Of a DNA stretch of 64,000 bases, positions 16,972 to 25,220 are shown piece after piece; the first letter of the stretch is position 1; every line of letters begins with the position of its first letter. Source of the DNA: Desulfobacter sp. (GTDB lineage: Bacteria; Desulfobacterota; Desulfobacteria; Desulfobacterales; Desulfobacteraceae). The DNA lies in contig CP054838.1 of NCBI GenBank assembly GCA_028768545.1, positions 2,101,501-2,165,500 of the forward strand, written 5' to 3'. The position numbers and the translations under genes were made by a program. The notes beneath the pieces are model-generated. The model did no database searches, was not told where the DNA came from, and was given only the letters and a program-made list of their open reading frames with translations.

Positions 16972-18660
16972 ATGAGTAACAAGAATATAAAAACCAATGA
17001 AGCCCCCCGGATCGGGGTGTTTGTCTGTGACTGCGGATCTAATATCGCAGGTCATCTGGACTGTTCGGATGTGGCTGAATATGCCAAGACCCTGCCCCAT
17101 GTGGTCTATGTCAAAGAAAATCTTTACACCTGTTCGGAATCCGGGATTGTTGAGATTAAAAAGGCCATTACCCAGGAAAATCTCAACCGGGTATTGGTGG
17201 CATCCTGTTCTCCAAGGACCCATCAGCCCTTATTCTCCAGCTCCTGTGCAGAAGCAGGCCTGAATCCTTATCTCTTTGAAATGGTGAATATCAGGGACCA
17301 GTGCTCCTGGGTTCACATGGGCAAAAGGGATGAGGCCACATCCAAGGCCAAAGATTTGATCAAGATGGGCGTGGCCAAGGCCGCAGGCCTTGAACCCCAG
17401 GAGGAAATCCAGTCTTCCTTGATCCGGAAAATTTTGGTCATTGGGGGCGGTATTGCAGGGCTGTCTGCTGCCCAGGCCCTGTCGGACATGGATTTGGATG
17501 TTATTCTGGTGGAAAAAACAAATCATTTTGGCGGGCTTCTCCAGTCGGTCAATACCCTGGATACCGGAGAAACTGCCAAAGATTTTTTAAGCCGGGTGAT
17601 CGCAGATGTTGAATCCCGGGCCAATATTACCTGCCATCCCGGGGCCCAGGTCAAGGAGACCGGGGGATATATCGGCAATTATGAGGTTAAGATCCAGACC
17701 CAAGAGGGTGAGGTCACAGAACAGGTCGGTGCCATGGTCGTGGCCACGGGAGCGCTTCCGCTGACTCCCCGCGGTATTTTCGGATACGGGCACCCCGGGG
17801 TGATCACCCTCATGGACCTGGAGCGAAAGCTTTCGACCGATACCCTTGAAGATTCAGGGTTTGCCGGAAAACGGGCGATTTTTATCCAGTGCGCCGGTGC
17901 CAGGACCAAAGAGAGAGCGTATTGCTCACGGATCTGCTGCATGATTGGCGTAAAAAGTGCCATGGCCGTAAAGAAAAAATATCCTTTGGCAGATGTCCGG
18001 GTGCTTTACCGGGATATGCAGATGTACGGAACTCACAAGGAACAGATGCTCTGGGATGCCCGGGGCCTTGGGATCCGTTTTGATGTTTATTCCCCTGAAA
18101 ATCCCCCAAAGGTTGAGCCGGGGAAAATCTCATACTTTCAGACCGTCACAGGAGAGGATATTGAGTTGGAAACGGATCTGGTGGTATTGTCCACGCCTTT
18201 GACGGCCCGCAAAGAGACCGGGGCACTGGCCAATATGCTCAGGGTGCCCACGGACCAGAACGGATTTTTTTTAGAGGCCCATGCCAAGCTGCGGCCGTTG
18301 GATTTTGCAGCGGACGGCATTTTTCTGGCAGGTTCGGGAAGATACCCTGCAACGGCGGTTGAGGCAAGGACCCAGGGGATCGGGGTGGCCGCCAGGGTGG
18401 CGGCTATTTTGTTCAAGGACAAGCTGGTCAAAAGCGCCATTGTGGCCGAGATTGATCCTGCATCCTGCGTGGGCTGTCTGGCCTGTTTGTCCATGTGCCC
18501 CTATGAGGCCATTGACTATAACCGGGAAAAACGCATCTGCCAGATCAATGAGATTTTATGCAAGGGGTGCGGCAATTGCGCGGCCACCTGCCCGTCACAT
18601 TCGGCCCAACTCAGGGGATTTAAGCCAAAGCAGCTTTTGGCACAGATCGGGGCCGTTTAA
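16972..18660 (+). CDS. hdrA: HdrA C-terminal half (QmoB-like split form)
   Basis: A 562-residue protein aligning with the second half of the one-piece HdrA. It begins with [17 protein letters not shown] and CSPRTHQPLF, carries an IGGGIAGLSAAQALSDM FAD motif near residue 161, the QCAGARTKERAYCSRICC segment, an AHAKLRPLDFAADGIFLAG C-lobe and two ferredoxins, CVGCLACLSMCPYEA and CKGCGNCAATCPSHS. No UGA lies in this half. GGGGG ribosome site. Together with the preceding gene it forms a two-subunit counterpart of HdrA, resembling the QmoA/QmoB division in sulfate reducers, but next to MvhD and FdhA rather than to apr genes. Confidence 0.88.
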   Translation: MSNKNIKTNEAPRIGVFVCDCGSNIAGHLDCSDVAEYAKTLPHVVYVKENLYTCSESGIVEIKKAITQENLNRVLVASCSPRTHQPLFSSSCAEAGLNPYLFEMVNIRDQCSWVHMGKRDEATSKAKDLIKMGVAKAAGLEPQEEIQSSLIRKILVIGGGIAGLSAAQALSDMDLDVILVEKTNHFGGLLQSVNTLDTGETAKDFLSRVIADVESRANITCHPGAQVKETGGYIGNYEVKIQTQEGEVTEQVGAMVVATGALPLTPRGIFGYGHPGVITLMDLERKLSTDTLEDSGFAGKRAIFIQCAGARTKERAYCSRICCMIGVKSAMAVKKKYPLADVRVLYRDMQMYGTHKEQMLWDARGLGIRFDVYSPENPPKVEPGKISYFQTVTGEDIELETDLVVLSTPLTARKETGALANMLRVPTDQNGFFLEAHAKLRPLDFAADGIFLAGSGRYPATAVEARTQGIGVAARVAAILFKDKLVKSAIVAEIDPASCVGCLACLSMCPYEAIDYNREKRICQINEILCKGCGNCAATCPSHSAQLRGFKPKQLLAQIGAV

Positions 18661-18715
18661 AGCCTGTGGCAAGCGCAAAGAGTTTCCATAATCAAACTGA
18701 CTTAGGAATAAAACA

Positions 18716-19171
18716 ATGAATGACCATAATTTTGAACCCAACATTATTTGCTTTTTGTGTACCTGGTGAGCATATGCCGCTGCTGACCTGGCTGGGGTCA
18801 GTCGTATGCAGTATCCGGCAAATATTCGTATTATCCGGGTCATGTGTTTGGGAAGCGTTTCCCCCCATCATGTGCTCAGATCATTTCAACAGGGGGTTGA
18901 CGGGGTTTTTGTGGGGGGCTGACATCTGTCTGAATGCAATTACCTGTACGGTAATTATTCCACGGAAAAAAGGGTAAAGGTTCTCTCCCAGATGCTGGAC
19001 TTTACCGGGATTGACCGCAACCGCCTCAGGGCGCGCTGGGTCTCTTCTGCTGAAGCGCCTGAGTTTGTGGAAGAGATAAATTCCTTTATTGATACATTGA
19101 AACAGCTGGGACCCTCGCCTTTGAAAACATCTGACCGGCAAGGGGCGGCTTTAGAGGCACAGACGAGATGA
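18716..19171 (+). CDS. mvhD: MvhD-like electron-transfer subunit with two selenocysteines (residues 18 and 69)
   Basis: Reading two in-frame UGAs (18767-18769 and 18920-18922) as Sec gives a continuous 151-residue MvhD that aligns end to end with the upstream copy. The first Sec is in [18 protein letters not shown], where copy 1 has CNWC-S; the second is in VFVGG-U-HLSECNYL, at the same place as Sec66 of copy 1. Thus one of the two CxxC cysteines is also replaced. The stop TGA at 19169-19171 overlaps the ATG of the next gene. Conventional gene finders would miss this gene. Each UGA has its own downstream hairpin. Confidence 0.88.
18783..18801 (+). promoter_or_regulatory. SECIS-like hairpin for first Sec of mvhD copy 2
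   Basis: Perfect 6-bp stem CTGACC/GGTCAG with loop TGGCTGG, starting 13 bases after UGA 18767-18769. GCATA (18770-18774) and TATGC (18805-18809) can extend it as an outer stem. Confidence 0.55.
18938..18956 (+). promoter_or_regulatory. SECIS-like hairpin for second Sec of mvhD copy 2
   Basis: Perfect 7-bp stem AATTACC/GGTAATT with loop TGTAC, starting 15 bases after UGA 18920-18922. Same size, spacing and loop pattern as in mvhD copy 1, with a compensated C-G to A-T change at the stem base. Confidence 0.7.
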
Positions 19172-19965
19172 TAGACAAGATAAAAGCACATGTGGCTCAG
19201 CTTTTGAGCGAAGAAAAGATCAAAGGGTTTGTGGGGCTGATAGAAAAAAACGGCCATGTGGCTCCCCATTTATTCCAGGACAAGGATGATCTTGAAGGAC
19301 TTAGTCTGGGAGATTGTGAAAATGCTGGAGATGCGCGCTACCCTTTGAATAAAACCCTGGGTGTCATTGCCAGGGCCTATCCGGATGAGACCTTTGGCGT
19401 TCTGGTCCGGGGCTGTGATGAGCGGGGGCTTTACGGGTTATTTCGTTTAAATCAGCTCTTTGAAGACAGGGTGGTTTTGGTGGGGTTTTCCTGCCCAAAG
19501 GATCTGGCAGAAGCCTGTGAATGTAAAAAACCCTATCCCGATGCCATGGTGGCAGGGGAGCGTCTTGAGCCGCCGGACGCACTGCAGGTTGCAAATATGG
19601 ACGGCAAAGGCCTGGAAGAACGGTTTGAATTCTGGCAGGCCCAGTTTCTCAAATGCATCAAATGTTACGGGTGCAGGGATGTCTGTCCCATGTGTTTTTG
19701 CAGGGAGTGCAGCCTGGAATGCGAAGATCTGGTCTCAAAAGGGGCCTTGCCAGTTGAGATCCCGGTCTTCCATTTGACCCGTGCCATGCACATGGCAGAC
19801 CGGTGCGTGGACTGCGGACTCTGCGAAGAGGCTTGTCCCTCTGATATCCCCTTGCGGCTGCTCTATAAAAAGACAGCCCAGATCATGGATGCGGAATTTG
19901 GATTTTCATCCGGGATAAACAAGAACGAGAAATCCCCTTTGACGATGATGGGTCCGTCCAAATAG
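19168..19965 (+). CDS. FdhB-like two-cluster ferredoxin-type electron-transfer protein
   Basis: A 265-residue protein. The first 150 residues hold RGCDERGLYGLFRLNQL and VVLVGFSCPKDL, a short FrhB/FdhB-related segment. The C-terminal part carries a cysteine-rich CIKCYGCRDVCPMCFCRECSLEC stretch, broken here as CIKCYGCRDVCP and CFCRECSLEC, and a second motif CVDCGLCEEACPSD. It starts at an ATG overlapping the stop of mvhD copy 2 (ATGA), implying translational coupling, and lies 73 bases before fdhA. The likely role is to carry electrons between FdhA and the MvhD/HdrA modules. It is not a full-length FdhB of the FrhB type. Confidence 0.8.
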   Translation: MIDKIKAHVAQLLSEEKIKGFVGLIEKNGHVAPHLFQDKDDLEGLSLGDCENAGDARYPLNKTLGVIARAYPDETFGVLVRGCDERGLYGLFRLNQLFEDRVVLVGFSCPKDLAEACECKKPYPDAMVAGERLEPPDALQVANMDGKGLEERFEFWQAQFLKCIKCYGCRDVCPMCFCRECSLECEDLVSKGALPVEIPVFHLTRAMHMADRCVDCGLCEEACPSDIPLRLLYKKTAQIMDAEFGFSSGINKNEKSPLTMMGPSK

Positions 19966-20038
19966 GGGCGCACCCCAAAGGAAAGGCTGAAAGCCGGGCA
20001 AGGGCCTGCCTGGGTTTCATATAAAAAGAGGAATTATC

Positions 20039-22078
20039 ATGGAGTACCAGACAACGCTTACCACCTGCACCTATTGCGGATGCGGGTGCCATTTTTTTCT
20101 TGAAACCCTTGACGGAAAACTGATCAACACCATTCCCTGCAAAACCAGCCCGGTGAACCAGGGAAAGCTGTGCATCAAGGGGTGGAATGTCCACCAGTTT
20201 GTCCAGAGTGACAAACGGCTGACATCGCCCATGATCCGCAAGAACGGGGAGCTGACCCCTGTGTCCTGGGAGGAGGCCGTTGCCTATACTGCCCAGCGGC
20301 TGGGGACCATAAAAAAGGAAACGGGCAGCGACAGCATCGGGTTCTTTGCCTCGGCCAAGGTGACCAACGAAGAAAACTATCTCATGCAGAAATTTGCAAG
20401 GGCCGGGGTGGGCACCAACAATGTCGACCATTGCGCCCGATTGTGACATTCTTCAACTGTGGCAGGTCTTGCCGCAGCATTTGGGAGCGGTGCCATGACA
20501 AACTCTGTGGCTGAGATTGAAAATACAGATACCATTTTCATCATCGGTTCCAACACGGCAACGGCACATCCATTGGTGGCCACACGGATTTTCAGGGCCC
20601 TGGAAAAAGGTGCGCGCCTGGTGGTGGCCGATCCCAGAAAAAATCAGATTGCCGAGTTTGCCCATCTCTATCTTCGCCATAAGCCCGGAACAGATGTGGC
20701 CCTGCTCAACGCCATGATGAAAATCATTCTGATCGAGGGGCTGGAAGACCAGGCCTTTATTGGTGCCCATACTGAAGAATTTGAAGAATTCAAGGCTGTC
20801 ATTGAAGGGGTGGATCTTGACCAGTGTGCGGCTGTCACAGGACTTAGCATCGAGGAGATCAAAGAGGCCGCCTTGCTCTACGCTTCGGCCGGTACGGCTA
20901 CCATTCTTTATTGCATGGGCATTACCCAGCACACCAACGGGGTGGATAATGTAAAATCCCTGGCTAACCTGGCCATGATCACAGGAAATATCGGAAAAGA
21001 GGGGGCCGGGGTAAATCCTTTGCGGGGGCAGAACAATGTCCAGGGGGCATGTGACATGGGCGGGCTTCCCAATGTTTTTCCCGGATACCAGCCCGTGACT
21101 GTTGGCCAGGCCTCTAAAAAATTTGCCCAGGCCTGGGACGTGGATGCGCTGCCCACACAGATCGGGCTGACCATCCCCGAGATGCTCACGGCCATAGACA
21201 AGGGCAATCTCCACGGTCTGTGGATCATGGGGGAAAACCCCGTGGTGTCTGATCCCGATGCTGATCATGTTAAAAAGGCATTTAAAAAGATTGACTTTCT
21301 GGTGGTTCAGGACCTTTTTTTGACCCCCACGGCCATGCTTGCTGATGTGGTCCTGCCCGGCGCCTCTTTTGCCGAAAAAAACGGGACCTTTGTCAATACT
21401 GAGCGCAGGGTGTCAAGGGTGAGAAAGGCTGTTGAACCCATGGGGGAATCAAGGGCGGACTGGAAAATCATCCAGGATATTTCCAATGCGTTCGGCTATG
21501 CCATGGACTATGGGAAGGCCCAGGATATTTTTGACGAGATCGCCTCTCTAACCCCGGCCATGGCCGGGATTACCTATGATCGCCTGGAAGGAGACGGGAT
21601 CCAATGGCCCTGTCCCACGCCTGAACATCCCGGGACCCCATATCTTTACAAGAATGGAAAGTTTACCCGGGGCAAGGGCATGTTTCACGGGGTTGAATAC
21701 AAGGGCCCGGCTGAAGTGGTGGATGAAGAGTACCCTTTGTGGATGACCACAGGGAGGGTCTATGCCCACTATCACACCGGCACCATGACACGGAATTCAG
21801 AGCGCCTTGACGCTGAAATTTCCCAGGGGTTTATGGAAATCAACCCTGAAGATGCCGTTTCGATCGGAGTCTCAGATGGAGACCGCGTTAATCTTGCCTC
21901 AAGAAGAGGAGAGATTACCACCCGGGTCATGATCACCGAACGGGTGGGAAAAGGGCTGGTATTCATGCCCTTTCATTTTGAAGAGGCCAATGTCAACAAA
22001 CTGACCAATCCGGCCTTTGATCCCATTGCCAAGATTCCTGAGTTCAAGGTCTGTGCCGTGAAGGTGACAAGACTCTGA
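20039..22078 (+). CDS. fdhA: Formate dehydrogenase catalytic subunit, selenoprotein (Sec at residue 136)
   Basis: A 679-residue molybdopterin enzyme when UGA 20444-20446 is read as Sec. The N-terminal CTYCGCGCHFF supplies the [4Fe-4S] cluster. The context NVDHCARL-U-HSSTVAGLA is the hallmark of Sec-containing FdhA, where Sec ligates W or Mo and the next His is catalytic. Downstream are TGNIGKEGAGVNPLRGQNN-type pterin motifs and the HYHTGTMTRNSERL and FHFEEANVNKLTN segments of the C-terminal pterin-binding domain. No signal peptide, so cytoplasmic. It ends the Hdr-Mvh operon, so formate oxidation or CO2 reduction is probably coupled to flavin bifurcation in HdrA. A terminator follows. Confidence 0.95.
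20457..20477 (+). promoter_or_regulatory. SECIS hairpin of fdhA
   Basis: Ten bases after the UGA, stem CTGTGGCA/TGCCGCAG (one mismatch) encloses loop GGTCT. Stem, loop and spacing closely match the E. coli fdhF SECIS. Confidence 0.8.
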
Positions 22079-22110
22079 CAAACGGGGCTGTAAAATTTTT
22101 ATCTTTTAAC

Positions 22111-22143
22111 AAAGCCGCGTCATGAATTTGGAGCGGCTTTTTT
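22111..22143 (+). terminator. Intrinsic terminator after fdhA
   Basis: Stem AAAGCCGC/GCGGCTTT (8 bp) with a 14-base loop, followed by a T-run. It separates the hdr-mvh-fdh operon from prs. Confidence 0.75.
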
Positions 22144-22178
22144 GTTACCGCATCCCGCGTGGAAATAAAGGGGGGAAA

Positions 22179-23162
22179 ATGAAAGACGAGCTGAAAATTT
22201 TTTCCGGAGGATCCAATGGGGGGCTTGCCCGGGAAATCTGTGATAATCTCAATATCCCCTTAAGCCGACTTGAGACTTCACGGTTTTCCAATGATAATCT
22301 TTTTGTCCAGATCAAAGAAAGCGTCCGGGAAAAAGATGTGTTTGTGGTTCAGTCGTTAACCTCTCCTGCATCTGATCATATCATGGAGCTGATGATGATT
22401 TTGGATGCCCTGCGTTCCGCTTCTGCCTGGCGGATCACGGCGGTGATTCCCTATTATTCCTATGCCCGGTCCGATAAAAAAGATGCCCCGAGAATATCCA
22501 TTGCAGGACGGCTTATTGCCGATCTGTTAAAAACGGCCGGTGCAGACCGGGTATTGACCATGGACCTTCATGCGGATTCGGTTCACGGATTTTTCAGTGT
22601 TCCTGTGGACCATTTGACTGCGGTGCCCAGTATCTGCGATTATTTTGCAGACCATCTGGACCTGGCCCAAGTGGTGGTGGTGGCCACGGATGCCGGAGGC
22701 GCCAAAAGAGCGGGAAAGTTTGCCAAACGCCTGGGCACCCAGATGGCCATTATTGACAAACGCCGGATCAATGATTCCAGAGTCAAGCAAGGCCTGGTCG
22801 TGGGGGATGTCAAGGGGCGTGACGCCATTATTTTTGACGATGAAATTTTCACGGGGGGAACCCTTGTGGCCACGGTTGAAACCCTTGAACGGGCCGGGGT
22901 GAATAAAATTTATGTGGGGGCCACCCATCCGGTGCTTTGCGGGTCGGCATCCCAAAATCTTTGCGCATCGTCCATCAGCAAGGTCATTGTTTCAAATACC
23001 GTTCATATCCCAAAAGAAAAATTTTTTCCAAATCTTACGGTATTGTCTGTGGCCCCCCCTTTTTTCCAGGGCCATCGAACGAATCCACACCGGGGAAAGT
23101 GTGAGTGCTCTGTTTACCTGAGAAAAAGAAAGCTGCCGTCACAGACAAACTCACCATCCTGA
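22179..23162 (+). CDS. prs: Ribose-phosphate pyrophosphokinase, frameshifted near the 3' end
   Basis: Makes PRPP from ribose 5-phosphate and ATP. Start ATG 22179 follows AAGGGGGG. Seen: FSGGSNGGLAREICDNL, YYSYARSDKKDAPRISIAGR, MDLHADSVHGFFSVPVDHL, VVATDAGGAKRAGKFAKRL and DDEIFTGGTLVATVETL (PRPP-binding loop). After VLSVAP the frame turns into an unrelated tail ending at 23162. Dropping one base in the C7-T6 run at 23053-23065 restores a normal ending with AIERIHTGESVSALF and a TGA at 23119-23121. Either a sequencing error or a real frameshift. A second, intact prs lies at 45846. Confidence 0.85.
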   Translation: MKDELKIFSGGSNGGLAREICDNLNIPLSRLETSRFSNDNLFVQIKESVREKDVFVVQSLTSPASDHIMELMMILDALRSASAWRITAVIPYYSYARSDKKDAPRISIAGRLIADLLKTAGADRVLTMDLHADSVHGFFSVPVDHLTAVPSICDYFADHLDLAQVVVVATDAGGAKRAGKFAKRLGTQMAIIDKRRINDSRVKQGLVVGDVKGRDAIIFDDEIFTGGTLVATVETLERAGVNKIYVGATHPVLCGSASQNLCASSISKVIVSNTVHIPKEKFFPNLTVLSVAPPFFQGHRTNPHRGKCECSVYLRKRKLPSQTNSPS

Positions 23163-23441
23163 TCCAGGCAGATTTTTCCAGATCATCTTAAGGGGCCCGC
23201 CTTCTGTTTTGATTTCAACACCATGGGGATTTTTAGAGAAATTTAGAACTGCCCGGCTGATCCCGGTGAGTGCGGTTCTCAGTTCAGGAAAATCCCCGTT
23301 TTCAAGAAACCAGGTCAAGGCCCTTATCTGTTCATCCGTCCCAGGGTCAGGATGCTTAAAATAGGATTGGATCATCCGTTCCAGCCTGAGCTTTGCCGCT
23401 GTCTCAATGCAGTGGTGGCCTAAATCAAGGGGTATTTTCAT
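23151..23441 (-). CDS. Hypothetical protein coupled to the NifU-like gene
   Basis: A 96-residue protein not recognised. It overlaps the end of the NifU-like gene by 17 bases on the same strand, so the two are translationally coupled. It is soluble, with a helical N-terminal half (ETAAKLRLERMIQSYF) and no cysteine cluster. It runs into the end of the convergent prs frame; if the prs frameshift is corrected they no longer overlap. Confidence 0.6.
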   Translation of the reverse strand: MKIPLDLGHHCIETAAKLRLERMIQSYFKHPDPGTDEQIRALTWFLENGDFPELRTALTGISRAVLNFSKNPHGVEIKTEGGPLKMIWKNLPGSGW

Positions 23442-23880
23442 GGGCCTTTTTTGTCACAAGCCTGCCCATATAATTATCAAGGGCAGCCTGGATGGTGCGG
23501 GCGGCTAGGGTGGTGCAGTGAAGATCACTGTCAGGCAGTTTCCCAATGGCGTTGAGCACCTGGTCCCCTGTAATTTCAGTGAGTTCTTCAGGGGTTTTGT
23601 TCAATGCCAGCTCTGATGCAAAGGAGCCGCTCACCCCTGACGAGGCGCAGCCATCGGTAAAATAGGAGGCAGATGCTACCCTGTTGTCTTTGAATTTTAA
23701 ATAAATTTCCATGGTATCTCCGCACTCTCCTAATACCTTGCCGAATCCGTCGGGGTTTTTCATTCTGCCGTGGTATTTGGGGTTGCGCCATCTGTCAAAT
23801 CCTTTTTCACCCAAGGCTTCTCTGGCTTCATCAAAGATATCTTCCTGCAGTTGATCCAAAAATTGGTCCAGGTTGCTCAC
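23425..23880 (-). CDS. NifU/IscU-like Fe-S cluster scaffold protein
   Basis: A 151-residue homologue of the NifU N-terminal/IscU scaffold that assembles Fe-S clusters with a cysteine desulfurase. Conserved cysteines are in GECGDTMEIYLKF, FTDGCASSGVSGSFASEL and DLHCTTLAARTI, matching the three IscU cysteines (ECGD, DGCA, HC). The N-terminus contains an NPKYHGRMKNPDG segment typical of this group. No desulfurase gene is nearby. It could serve the many Fe-S proteins of this locus, but that is only an inference from context. Confidence 0.85.
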   Translation of the reverse strand: MSNLDQFLDQLQEDIFDEAREALGEKGFDRWRNPKYHGRMKNPDGFGKVLGECGDTMEIYLKFKDNRVASASYFTDGCASSGVSGSFASELALNKTPEELTEITGDQVLNAIGKLPDSDLHCTTLAARTIQAALDNYMGRLVTKKAHENTP

Positions 23881-24242
23881 GTATTTTCTCCTTTTTTGTC
23901 TGCCCGACTTTTAGGGCAGGGACTAACGGTTTACAAAACCCTGATGTCTGCAAAGATCAGACCAGAAGATCATGACCTTTTGTATTCAGGGAAACGCACC
24001 TCTTGGGCCATATCCGGGTCGCAATTTTGGTATTGCTTCTCTGGCCTTTTGTTGCATTCGTGCACAAGATAAGACCGACCGCCAATGGACGCAAGCAGAT
24101 TTTTTCATGAAAACCTATGGAATTTGGACAATTTTTGAAGGATATCCCATATCGGTTAATTTTGGTGTGTATTTTGCTTTAAATTTCTAAAATTATAAAT
24201 TATTTCTTAAAACAGATCAATATTAACTCAAAAGGAGGAATG
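23881..24242. other. Intergenic region upstream of wtpA
   Basis: A 362-base gap between the divergent NifU-like and wtpA genes. The last 70 bases are very A/T rich and end in the strong ribosome site AAAGGAGG (24231-24238). A tungstate- or molybdate-sensing leader would be expected here, but no Moco-riboswitch-like structure or clear operator could be recognised. Confidence 0.35.
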
Positions 24243-25217
24243 ATGAAAACATTAAACGCGGTTCTGATGATATTGTTTGTTTGTTTACTGGCCTGGCCCG
24301 GGGGGGTGGGGGCTCAACCTTCCGGAAAGCTGACAATTTTTCATGCTGGAAGCCTGACCGTTCCCTTTGCCGCCATTGAAAAAGCCTTTGAAGTCCAATA
24401 TCCTGATGTGGATGTACTCAGGGAGGCCGGGGGCTCCACTAAAATGGCCCGGCTGATTTCCGAGGTGGGCAAAGAGGCGGATATCATGGCCTCCGCTGAT
24501 TACAAGGTGATTGACAATAATCTTATTCCCAAATTTGCAGACTGGAATGTCAGGTTTGCCACCAATCAGCTGGTGCTCTGCTATACTGAGAACAGCCGGT
24601 TTTCAGATGAGATCAACGATAAAAACTGGTATGAGATTCTTTTGAAAAAAGGGGTGGAATGGGGACATTCAGATCCCAATCTGGATCCTTGCGGGTACCG
24701 CAGCCTCATGGTTTTGCAGCTGGCAGAAAAATTTTACAGCCAAACGGGTCTTTTCCAGGCCCTTTTGGACAATCGGCCCCAGAAAAATGTGCGGCCCAAG
24801 TCTGTGGAACTGGTCAACCTTTTAAAGACCGGCCATATGGATTATGCCTGGGAATATCTCTCCGTGGCCATCCAGCACGAGCTTAAGTATGTCACCCTGA
24901 ACGATCATATCAATCTGGGCAATTACAAGTATGATAATTTCTACCAGCAGGCTGAAGTCAAGGTGACCGGGAAAAAAACAAATACCTGGAAAACCAAAAA
25001 AGGCAAATCCTGCACCTATGGGGTGACCCTGATCAAAAATAGCCCCAATCCCGAGGCGGCCAAAGCCTTTTTAGCATTCCTGCTCTCTCCGGACCATGGC
25101 TTGAAAACCCTCGAACAAATGGGCCAGCCTCCGTTTCTTCCTGCCCGGGTTCCAGATCAGACCATGGCGGGTAAACTGCCTGAAAATCTCTCCGTCCTGG
25201 TGGAAGTTAAAAACTGA
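24243..25217 (+). CDS. wtpA: Tungstate/molybdate ABC transporter, substrate-binding protein
   Basis: A 324-residue periplasmic binding protein with a signal peptide (hydrophobic [16 protein letters not shown]). The mature part begins [14 protein letters not shown] and shows [24 protein letters not shown] and [17 protein letters not shown], signatures of the WtpA/ModA oxyanion-binding group; the AGSLT and ADIMASAD segments supply the oxyanion ligands in WtpA. The second of two adjacent ATGs is chosen because the first is one base from the AAAGGAGG site. First gene of wtpABC. Proximity to two Sec-type formate dehydrogenases favours tungstate as cargo. Confidence 0.9.
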   Translation: MKTLNAVLMILFVCLLAWPGGVGAQPSGKLTIFHAGSLTVPFAAIEKAFEVQYPDVDVLREAGGSTKMARLISEVGKEADIMASADYKVIDNNLIPKFADWNVRFATNQLVLCYTENSRFSDEINDKNWYEILLKKGVEWGHSDPNLDPCGYRSLMVLQLAEKFYSQTGLFQALLDNRPQKNVRPKSVELVNLLKTGHMDYAWEYLSVAIQHELKYVTLNDHINLGNYKYDNFYQQAEVKVTGKKTNTWKTKKGKSCTYGVTLIKNSPNPEAAKAFLAFLLSPDHGLKTLEQMGQPPFLPARVPDQTMAGKLPENLSVLVEVKN

Positions 25218-25220
25218 TCC

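Noticed and set aside
11891..22078. Reading the UGA-interrupted hdrA, mvhD and fdhA frames as pseudogene fragments
   Set aside because: Every break is a UGA at a conserved Cys position, the frame continues without any shift, and a hairpin follows each one. Random decay would not give this.
23881..24242. Molybdenum/tungsten cofactor riboswitch upstream of wtpA
   Set aside because: No conserved core or plausible long pairing could be found; the region near the gene is simply A/T rich.
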